Shown here: piece by piece, positions 23,640 through 32,392 of the stretch
Position numbering within the stretch: the first letter of the stretch is position 1
Layout of the letters: each line of letters begins with the position of its first letter
Source: Chelydra serpentina
Taxonomy: Eukaryota > Chordata > Testudines > Chelydridae
Direction of reading: 5' to 3'
Assembly: GCA_037349315.1 (NCBI GenBank)
Contig: JBAIAC010000006.1
Location: 55,920,501 to 55,984,500 of the forward strand
DNA: 64,000 bases
Made by a program: the position numbers and the translations under genes
The notes under the pieces: model-generated
What the model was told of the DNA's origin: nothing
The model's database searches: none
What the model saw: the letters and a program-made list of their open reading frames with translations, nothing else

Positions 23640-24045
23640 TGAAAATTATGCCACACACTTTGGCATTGGATAGTCTAGACCTTATTTGGAATATTACCAT
23701 CAGTATGGGGCACCCACTCTTTAAAAGAAGACAAACTGGGGCGTTCAGAAGCTAGATCTAAGAGCAAAGATAAAGCATGTTTAATCAGCAGAGAAGACCA
23801 TGAAAGGAGATAATGCTCTACAAATATGTAAAAGGGTATTTAAAAGAACAGAGACAAATTATTTCTATTAGTCAGAAGGGACAGAAGAGTTAGTAACTGC
23901 TTAAATTGCAGCAAAAAGCATTCAAGTTGAATACTAAAAACTTGTGGAATTGCGATCTTTGATGCGCAATGTAGCCTGGAATGTTTCCAGTCAATGGGAT
24001 GGGACTACTAGAGATTCCTTTCAGCCCTAATGATTCATTGTCCAG
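23640..24045 (+). mobile_element. Ancient CR1/L3-like LINE fragment
   Basis: With several frame breaks the plus strand reads like the LINE C-terminal region: LEYYHQYGAPTL (compare [12 protein letters not shown] in the younger CR1 copies), then KGDNALQICKRVF and LVTA-like pieces. The end lies near CTTTCAGCCCTAATGATTC. It is much older than the CR1 copies at 26, 51 and 57 kb. Confidence 0.65.
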
Positions 24046-25114
24046 TCAGTCCTTAGCCTCCTTCCTGAAATTATCAAGTGTACCCTTAATGTTGGCTCTG
24101 ATATGATGATAGTTGAGAACTAGAAATTGAATGGATGCTACCCAGAAGAGTTAAGTAAATAACTTGGAAATAGAAATTTACTCAAATCTTTTTTTAATTA
24201 TTTTTTTCTTCTTTTGAAATGTCTGCAAGCAGGTAGAGATTTCCTAGAAGCCCAATTTGTGTGTACATGTGAGTCAGTTGGAATTTTTTTAATTTTCAGA
24301 TTTGATTGTGAACACATTGATTAGAGTATTCCATACTCGATGTTGAAAACCTGAGTTGTGTGGGATACTTGTGATTGGTCTTATAAACCACACAGCGCTC
24401 TTTCTGCTTTCTAATAGAATGATTGGGGGGCATTGATCAGCATTCATGTCGCACTCCCCATCAGTACCCGCCCAGGCCAGGGAAACTAATGATCCAATCA
24501 GCAGACCAAATTCAGTGATGAATCCTGATCACGTGCCACCTGAGGCATGTTGCACATACATGAAGAAGATAAAAGGATTATTTGAAGAAGCTGCTAGAAC
24601 CCGGAAGCTCTTGGAGATGTAGCAGTACATTGGACATGTTCAATCTTTCTTTCTAGAATAGAAATGTCCTTGCCTCATTAATGGTGCCTTGGGCTATTAC
24701 GAGATTTACTAGCTTTGTGTAGAGTGTTTCCTCTCATTGCATTCAGAGTAATTGCACGGTCCTAGTTGCACTGAACATGGTAAGATCCTTGTTACTCCCG
24801 TTTGAGTTTTCTGTGCCAGGGCTCTAGTGTGTAGTTTGGGGATCTCTGCCCTCCTGCTATGCCAAGTGGTGTCTTATTGTCCTGCACAGATACTCTCATA
24901 TGTCACTTTTAAGGTTTGCTATCCGTGGCTATTCATGCAAGTTAAACTCCATCACTAAAATGATCAAGAAAGCAAACAGAAAAGGATTGTGAGCACAGCC
25001 AAAGCAAACTCATTTTTAAATTCAAGGGGATATTAATAGAAAATCTTCTTGCAATATTTGCCCAGCTTTACTACAGACTCACTTCACTCAGAGTAGACTA
25101 CCAAAAAGCAGTCA
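24046..25114. other. No gene recognised
   Basis: AT-rich anonymous sequence. Confidence 0.5.
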
Positions 25115-25530
25115 GAAGGTGGTTGCTGTCATTCATTATTATTGAAGTCTCATTCATTACTTTTGAAGAGGAGCAGCCAGGGAGCAGGGATTGATTAATT
25201 ACACAGGGCTCAATTGGGCCGGGAGAGGCAAGGTCTATATAAGCTAGAAAGCTAGCAACAGAAAGGGGCTACTGGGGATGTGGTACTGAACAGGCAGAGG
25301 ACAGTGGACTGCCTGATTTGTTCCAGAAAGACTTCATTATATATTCCAGAAGGGGGGAACATGTATGGTGACTGGGCCGGAGGGCTGAGTCATGAAGAAG
25401 AGGCTGCAGTTCCTGGAGCAAGAGGGGCTGCAGGGCAAGACAGAACAAGTGAAGACACTGCCAGAAGCAACACGTGGCAGAGGTAATCCCCAGGAGGAGG
25501 CACCACCTGTGGTGAGTGAACCCTGTCACA
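25115..25530 (+). other. LTR-like block with TATA box
   Basis: CAAGGTCTATATAAGCTAG (about 25230-25248) looks like an LTR promoter, and the block closes with CCCTGTCACA (25521-25530), the CA-type end common in reptile LTRs. The left boundary is uncertain and no target duplication was found. The sequence after 25547 (GGCTTGTCAAGGCTAATTCC) also resembles a repeat. Confidence 0.4.
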
Positions 25531-25774
25531 AATGTGTTAGGGCTTGTCAAGGCTAATTCCCCACTCTGTCATGCCGAGTGCAGAAGGGGAGGGCCCACAA
25601 AGATTCTAAAATTTAATACTGGCCACTCCAGGCTTGTATTAAACTCCCAAGGTTACAGCTTTTCTCTGACCTTGGATTGGTAGATGCTTCCACCACCCAA
25701 GTGCAGAACTCCTTTGAGAGCCCAGGAAGGTGCACTTTGGAATTCCTTCCTGTGGGGTACCCTCAAGCCCTTTC

Positions 25775-26047
25775 ACCCACCCTCCGGGGAAGAGCTGAGA
25801 AAGAAGCCACTTAAGACAAAATCAAGAATTACCTCTCCCCCTGTAAGTTCTAGGACTAACTGTAACATAAAACATTCATTAGTGGTGTCCAGAAAATTTA
25901 TCTCTGCATCTTGTCCTGAAGTGACATGTATGCAACCAATATGGGTATAGTTGAAATACCCCATTATTATTTATTGGGTTTTCTATTTTTGTAGCCTCTG
26001 TAGTCTCCCTGAGCACTTCACAATGACCATCATCCTGGTCAAGCGGT
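25775..26047 (-). pseudogene. LINE endonuclease fragment (3' piece of a split copy)
   Basis: The minus frame contains MGYFNYTHIGC, matching the [11 protein letters not shown] block of the LINE apurinic-type endonuclease domain, followed by the FLDTTNECFMLQLV region. The partner piece lies at 29178-29390; the two are separated by the inserted CR1. The endonuclease nicks target DNA for reverse transcription. Frames are decayed. Confidence 0.7.
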
Positions 26048-26142
26048 AGTATATTCATAGATTCATAGATTCTAGGGCTGGAAGGGACCTCGAGAGGTCA
26101 TCAAGTCCAGCCCCCTGCCCTCATGGCAGGACCAATTACTGT

Positions 26143-28286
26143 CTAGACCATCCCTGAAAGACATTTATCTAACCTACTCTTAAATATCTCCAGAGATGGA
26201 GATTCCACAACCTCCCTGGGCAGTTTATTCCAGTGTTTAACCACCCTGACAGTTAGGAACTTTTTCCTAATGTCCAACCTAAACCTCCCTTGCTGCAGTT
26301 TAAGCCCATTGCTTCTTGTTCTATCCTCAGAGGCTAAGATGAACAAGTTTTCTCCCTCCTTCTTATGACACCCTTTTAGATACCTGAAGACCGCTATCAT
26401 GTCCCCTCTGTCTTCTCTTTTCCAAACTAAACAAACCCAATTCCTTCAGCCTTCCTTCATAGCTCATGTTCTCTAGACCCTTAATCATTCTTGTTGCTCT
26501 TCTCTGGACCCTCTTCAATTTCTCCACATCTTTCTTGAAATGCGGTGCCCAGAACTGGACACAATACTCCAGTTGAGGCCTAACCAGCGCAGAGTAGAGC
26601 GGAAGAATGACTTCTCGTGTCTTGCTCACAACACACCTGTTAATGCAGCCCAGAATCAAGTTTGCTTTTTTGGCAACAGCATCACACTGTTGACTCATAT
26701 TTAGCTGTGGTCCACTATAACCCCTAGATCCCTTTCTGCCGTACTCCTTCCTAGACAGTCTCCTCCCATTCTATATGTGTGAAACTGATTGTTCCTACCT
26801 AAGTGGAGCACTTTGCATTTGTCCTTATTAAACTTCATCCTGTTTACCTCTGACCATTTCTCCAATTTGTCCAGATCATTTTGAATTATGACCCTATCCT
26901 CCAAAGCAGTTGCAATCCCTCCCAGTTTGGTATCATCTGCAAACTTAATAAGCGTACTTTCTATGCCAATATCCAAGTTGTTGATGAAGATATTGAACAG
27001 AGCCGGTCCCAAAACAGACCCTTGTGGAACCCCACTCGTTACACCTTTCCAGCAGGATTGGGAACCATTAATAACTACTCTCTGAGTACGGTTATCCAGC
27101 CAGTTGCGCACCCACCTTATAGTAGCCCCATCTAAGTTGTATTTCCCTAGTTTATTGATAAGAATATCATGCGAGACCGTATCAAATGCCTTACTAAAGT
27201 CTAGGTATACCACATCCACCGCTTCTCCCTTATCCACAAGACTCGTTATCCTATCAAAGAAAGCTATCAGATTGGTTTGACATGATTTGTTCTTTACAAA
27301 TCCATGCTGGTTATTCCCTATCACCTTACCACCTTCCAAGTGTTTGCAGAGGATTTCCTTAATTACTTGCTCCATTATTTTCCCTGCCACAGAAGTTAAA
27401 CTAACTGGTCTGTAGTTTCCTGGGTTGTTTTTATTTCCCTTTTTATAGATGGGCACTATATTTGCCCTTTTCCAGTCTTCTGGAATCTCTCCTATCTCCC
27501 ATGATATACCAAAGATAATAGCTAGAGGCTCAGATACCTCCTCCTTGAGTATTCTAGGATGGATTTCATCAGGTCCTGGTGACTTGCAGGCATCTAACTT
27601 ATCTAAGTGATTTTTAACTTGTTCTTTTTTTTATTTTATCTTCTAAACCTTCCCCCTTCCCATTTGCATTCACTATGTTAGGCATTCCTTCAGACTTCTC
27701 TGTGAAGACTGAAACAAAGAAGTCATTAAGCATCTCTGCCATTTCCAAGTTTCCTGTTACTGTTTCTCCCTCCTCACTGAGTAGTGGGCCTACCCTGTCC
27801 TTGGTCTTCCTCTTGCTTCTAATGTATTGATAAAAAGTTTTCTTGTTTCCCTTTATTCCTGTAGCTAGTTTGAGCTCATTTTGTGCCTTTGCCTTTCTAA
27901 TCTTGCCCCTGCATTCCCGTGTTGTTTGCCTATATTCATCCTTTGTAATTTGTCCTAGTTTCCATTTTTTATATGACTCTTTTTTATTTTTCAGATCTTG
28001 CAAGATCTCGTGGTTAAGCCAACGTGGTCTTTTGCCACATTTTCTATCTTTCCTACCCAGCGGAATAGTTTGCTTTTGGGCCCTTAATAGTGTCCCTTTG
28101 AAATACTGCCAGCTCTCCTCAGTTGTTTTTCCCCTCAGCCTTGATTCCCATGGGACCTTACCTATCAACTCTCTGAGCTTACCAAAATCCGCTTTCCTGA
28201 AATCCATTGTCTCTATTTTGCTGTACTCTCTTCTACCCTTCCTTAGAATTGTGAACTCTATGATTTGATGATCACTTTCACCCAAG
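26143..28286 (-). pseudogene. CR1 ORF2 linker and reverse transcriptase, broken
   Basis: Minus-strand pieces 27614-28285 (linker, starting [17 protein letters not shown]), 26701-27456 (RT), 26363-26698 and 26143-26400 (C-terminus) are parts of one CR1 polyprotein. RT motifs seen: [34 protein letters not shown] and [10 protein letters not shown], the last with the catalytic Asp pair. Compared with the sister copy at 57.7 kb, there is a 1-bp loss near 26704 (TTTAGC-TGTGG) and a 2-bp loss near 26407 (CCCTCTG-TCTTC), both causing frameshifts. Another break lies between 27456 and 27614. The protein would reverse-transcribe its own RNA at a nicked target. Confidence 0.9.
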
Positions 28287-28690
28287 CTGGGTAGTAAACA
28301 GGACCAATGGTCAATGATGGGATGTTAGAAGTTACTACAGAGAACTTTTTCCTGGGTGTCTGACTGGTGAGTCTTGCCCACATGCTCGGGGTTCAGCTGA
28401 TCGCCATATTTGGGGTTGGGAAGGAATTTTCCTCCAGGGTAGATTGGCAGAGGCCCTGGAGGTTTTTCGCCTTCCTCTGCAGCATGGGGCACGGGTCACT
28501 TACTGGAGGATTCTCTGCATCTTGAAGTCTTTAAACCATGATTTGAGGACTTCAATAGCTGAGACATAGGTGAGAGGATTATTCCAGGAGTGGGTGGGTG
28601 AGATTCTGTGGCCTGCATTGTGCAGGAGGTCAGACTAGATGATCATAATGGTCCCTTCTGACCTTATAGTCTATGAGTCTATGAGTCTAC
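28287..28690 (+). mobile_element. CR1 3' tail, nested in opposite orientation
   Basis: Plus-strand CR1 3' end, from CCAATGGTCAATGATGGG through GAAGGAATTTTCCTCCAGG to GGAGGTCAGACTAGATGATC and the 8-bp repeats TCTATGAGTCTATGAG. No coding sequence remains. It interrupts the minus-strand CR1 endonuclease frame exactly between the residues equivalent to ENLKV and LGESDH, so it inserted later than that copy. Confidence 0.88.
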
Positions 28691-29177
28691 TTTCAAGTTC
28701 TCAACGAGTTCCTCCCTATTTGTTAAAATCAAATCTAGAACAGCTATTCCCCCCTAGTAGCTTTATCAACCTTCTGAAATAAAAAGTTGTCTGCAATGCA
28801 GTCCAAGAACATATTGGATAGTCTGTGCCCCGCTGTGTTATTTTCCCAACATATATCTGGATAGTTGAAGTCCCCCATCACCACCAAATCTTGGGCTTTG
28901 GATGATTTTGTTAGTTGTTTAAAAAAACCCTCATCCACCTCTTCCACCGGGTTAGGTGGCCTGTAATAGACTCCTAGCATGACATCACCCTTGTTATTTA
29001 CCCCTTTTAGCCTAACCCAGAGACTTTCAACACTTCCGTCCCCTATGTTCATCTCCACCTCAGTCCAAGTGTGTACATTTTTAATATATAAGGCAACACC
29101 TCCCTTTTTCCCCATCTGTCCTTCCTGAGCAAGCTGTACCCATCCATACCAACATTCCAATCATGTGTATTATCCCA
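28691..29177 (-). pseudogene. CR1 endonuclease C-terminal part
   Basis: The frame at 28744-29160 reads [11 protein letters not shown], then [38 protein letters not shown] and ends [14 protein letters not shown], the ordered blocks of the CR1 endonuclease. A frame change near 28744 is followed by VLDLILTNREELVENLKV (other frame), up to the nested insertion. The N-terminal catalytic part is absent through 5' truncation. Confidence 0.88.
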
Positions 29178-29390
29178 CCAATTCCAATTCTATATTCATT
29201 ATTCAAGCAAGGAATCTCTAACCATATAGACTCTGTGGTACACTTTGATTTATTTAAGATTTTACGGTATTTGACTCTATGCTTTTTTCATAGTGTCACT
29301 CCCCACCAGTGCAACCTACTGTCATTCCTATATAATGTACCCTGGTATTACCGTATCCCATTATCATTCCACCAAATTTCTGTGATGCTG
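29178..29390 (-). pseudogene. LINE endonuclease fragment (5' piece of a split copy)
   Basis: The minus strand gives ITEIWWNDNGIR near 29385, matching the ITETWW block at the front of the LINE endonuclease, then decays. In the unsplit order it precedes the MGYFNY piece at 25775-26047. Together they mark an older LINE disrupted by the 3.1-kb CR1. Confidence 0.65.
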
Positions 29391-30070
29391 TAGTGGGGTG
29401 CATGCTCCACTCCCTGAGAGTGAGGGCTGCAGCAGGCCAGTGCGCCTGCACAGAAAGGCAGCCAATGGGAGGAGGGCTTATTGGGAGCCAATCGGGGCCC
29501 AGATTGGGGACAACCAATCAGGGCCAGGCTCAGCCCTATAAAAAGGCTGCCCAGGAGAGAAGCAGGGAGTCTTTCCCAGGCCTTCAGAGGGGAAGGCCTG
29601 TCTCCTGCTCAGGAGACCAGCACCTCGGACAGCGCAGCACAGCGCTGAGCAGATGCAGGGGAGCATAGGAGAGCTCCAGCCTGTTACCTGCCAGGCTGCG
29701 GGCCCTGACTGGAAGGGCCTAGAGGGTGCATAAGGGGTCAGTGGGGAAGTGACCCAGGGGGGAGAGAGCAGACGAGGGGAGAGAAGGAGGGCAGGGAGGC
29801 TGCCGCTAGAGGGTCCCTGGGTCGGGACCCAGCATAGTGGGTGGGCCTGAGTCCCCCCCTTTCCCCCTTATCTTGCACCGGGCTGTGGGAAGTGGCCATA
29901 ACAGACTGCACCCTGATGGTAGGGGCCAGACTTTGGGGTGTGGTTGGCCACTGCGGCAGGGGTGCACCAGAGGACTGCTGTTAACCCCCCTCCGGAAGGG
30001 GGTGAGCGTGGACTAGGGGGCACTGCCAGAGGGCAGTGTCCTGAAGAGGACACTGTGAGCTGGGAAACTC
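29389..30070 (+). other. Solo-LTR candidate
   Basis: Starts TGTAGTGGGGTGCATGCTCC, has three CCAAT motifs and a TATA box, is GC-rich relative to its surroundings, and may end about 30069 at GGGAAACTCACA. TG...CA ends, promoter layout and length fit an LTR. No matching second copy, internal region or 5-bp duplication was found, so the boundaries are provisional. The similar opening TGTGATGGGGTG at 62674 suggests a related family. Confidence 0.5.
29461..29545 (+). promoter_or_regulatory. CCAAT x3 plus TATA promoter-like cluster
   Basis: CCAAT at 29462-29466, 29488-29492 and 29514-29518 are spaced 26 bp apart start to start. They are followed by CCTATAAAAAGG (TATA core 29537-29544). The arrangement is that of a pol II core promoter inside an LTR. 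Confidence 0.6.
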
Positions 30071-32017
30071 ACAAAACTCCCCCATTTGATGGTCTTGTTC
30101 AGTAGCTCCTCTAGTTGCTTAAAATCTGGCTTTTTATATCACTGTTTTCCCTGACTTAGCCTTGCCCCATCATCAGGGGATTAGAGAGCTTATGTTTAAT
30201 GCTTTAGAGCAGTGTTTCACAATGACTGGTCAGTGGACCTGTGCCAGTTGCTGAGATCTTCCTGACAGTTCAGGAAGGCAGCAAGCCAGTCCCTGGTATT
30301 GAAAAGGTTGAGGCAAAGCTGCTCTAGAGCAGGGGAGCCAATGGAGGGATGCAAAAAGAGGATGACATGATTCAAGTGACAGGCTAGGAAAATTATCTTT
30401 ACATTATATAGCCCGTTCTGAATAGATATGAGCAGGGCAAGACATCACTTGTCAAGGCTGGAGAAAGGGTTGGTGTAGCAATCAAGATGCAAGATGCTGA
30501 GATCCTGGAAAAGAACTTCAGCTGTGTGAGTGGATAGGAAAGGCCACTTCTTAGATGTTATGCTTCTTAGATGTCAGCAAGATTTAGACAGAGCCTGGAT
30601 GTGAGAACCTAAAAAGAGCCAGATAGACATTCAAGTTATGGGTCTGAACGACAGGCAGGTTGGTGGTGTTGTCCACAGTGCTTGAGTAGGGGGAACAGGA
30701 GAAACTTCTATTTAAAGCTTTAGTTTAATAATCTTGAACTACAAAAAGTTGACAGTAAAATTTTAAAATGTTTACTGCACCCTTAACATTTCTAATTACT
30801 TTTAACTTACTTATTTGGCCTTTGAAGTTCAAGGTCAGACTGAGCTCTAGCTGAGATGATCAACTGGATTGTGGACAAATTGTGTTTTAGCGGTGATTGA
30901 ACTTTGGCTGTCATCTTCAACATTCTGCAATTTACGATCCTCCCCAGTCATCCAGCGCTAGTAGTAATGAACATGGGGTGGGCAGAACACTTTTTCACAT
31001 TATGATGAGTTCTTAACCATTCTGGGAACAGAGTGGATTAGTCACGTGATTGGCAGATTTTTGTAAATCTTGACATTGATTCTAAGGCTGTGATTTTTTT
31101 TGTCTGGGATTTACTCTTATAAATCTGTTTTACTCCTTTGCCTAGCCACCTCAGACCCTGCAAATTAACTTGCAATAAGCTGTTATCATTATGTAACTTG
31201 AATAACAGCCTAAGATCTGGTGCTAAATGACACTTACTTTTCTATTTAAAGTCTAAATTTACTATATCCTGCCTAGTTCAATTATTGGGATTTCTCGATC
31301 AATAGTAGTTAATCATAAGGGCTGTATCTCATGCTCTTACGGCTAGAGATCTCAACACGTTGGTCCTTTAAGGACATACTGAATGCATGGTGCTATTCGC
31401 CAATCAAGAGATTCTCAGTTCCATTCTTCTACACTGTCAAACTAAATGATCACCCCGCCCCCTATGTTCCTTGGAAGTAGCAGGCCTGAAAACAGATAGC
31501 TCTGCGTGGTGAGATTTTGGGGTTGTGAAGACCAGGGTGCTGTCTGTACAGCCTCACCTACCCCATAGAAGCTCCACTGCAGATGATGCAGAGGGTTAGG
31601 ATCCACAGTAGGCAAAGTGGTGAGGACAGCCACTCCCTGAGGTATCATCGTCTTCCTTCTGGCTTCCCCCCTGCCCATGGAGAACCTGCATGAGCTAATA
31701 CTGACTGAGTTAGACATTCACTTAGATACTCTTCCTCCCCCCTGCTCTCCATACCACTGACTGGGCCCCCAGAGGCATCAGGTTATGAAGGCAGAAACTG
31801 AAGAGCAGAAATATCAACTATATTTGTCGCCTCCCCTTATAACATTAGAGATTCCCTCTCTGCAACAGGCATGGGAATAAAACTAGCCTCTCTGTTTTTT
31901 AAGCACTTCAAGTGTGTTTTGGGTTTTGTACAGATTTTTCTCAAATTTCAATTTTTCAGGCACCTGTACAGTATGTGGAAAACCATTTCCCCAGTTATAA
32001 CACTACAATTAAATGTT
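30071..32017. other. No gene recognised; small inverted repeat near 30206-30328
   Basis: TTTAGAGCAGTGTTTCAC near 30205 mirrors GAGGCAAAGCTGCTCTAG near 30312-30329, a possible MITE. The rest is AT-rich and anonymous. The stretch 32001-32017 is the left flank of the DIRS insertion. Confidence 0.4.
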
Positions 32018-32198
32018 CTTCTTCGAGTGGTTGCTCATATCTATTCCAGTTAGGTGTGCGCGCGCGCGCGTGCACGGACGTCGGAAACTTTTACCCTAGC
32101 AGCTACCCGTCGGGCCGGCTGGGGAGCCCCCTGGAGTGGCGCCGAAATGGCGCTCTATATAGTCCCCTGCCGGCCCGACCCCCCTCCAGTTCCTTCTT
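32018..32198 (+). repeat. DIRS left inverted terminal repeat
   Basis: From CTTCTTCGAGTGGTTGCTC at the tip to CTCCAGTTCCTTCTT. Positions about 32032-32198 are inverted-complementary to about 38498-38656, differing mainly by extra CG units at about 32057-32072. GGCGCTCTATATAGTCCCC (about 32150-32168) is a TATA-like sequence that could serve as promoter. The outermost 14 bp differ from the right tip, as usual for DIRS. Confidence 0.92.
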
Positions 32199-32392
32199 AC
32201 CGCCCGTGACGGTCGTTGGAACAGTGGTTCTCTTGCTCGCAAGTGCTCCACTACTCCCTAGCTATCCGTTTGTTCTCAGTATTTAGTGTAAATAGTTCTT
32301 ATTGTTATAGATTAGAGTAGTTTAGTTGTAGTGTTAGCAGTAGTTTTCTTCTACTGTTACCGGGCTCCTCCCGAGCCCTCCGGGCATAGGGC

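Larger units (their letters stand above)
26048..29177 (-). mobile_element. CR1 LINE, 5'-truncated, interrupted by another CR1
   Basis: The 3' end is the tail ATTCATAGATTCATAGATTC (complementary-strand sense) and the body runs leftward to rightward through C-terminus, RT, linker and endonuclease (ending near 29177). Nearly identical by eye to the copy at 57651-59083 over their shared part, so both belong to one young subfamily. A plus-strand CR1 tail (28287-28690) splits it between the endonuclease and linker. It inserted into an older LINE whose endonuclease flanks it on both sides. Dead through frame breaks and truncation. Confidence 0.92.

Noticed and set aside
26881..27135. Plus-strand frames opposite the CR1 RT (also at 51854 and 58480)
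   Set aside because: They recur opposite the same part of each CR1 copy, so they are antisense shadows of the RT gene.
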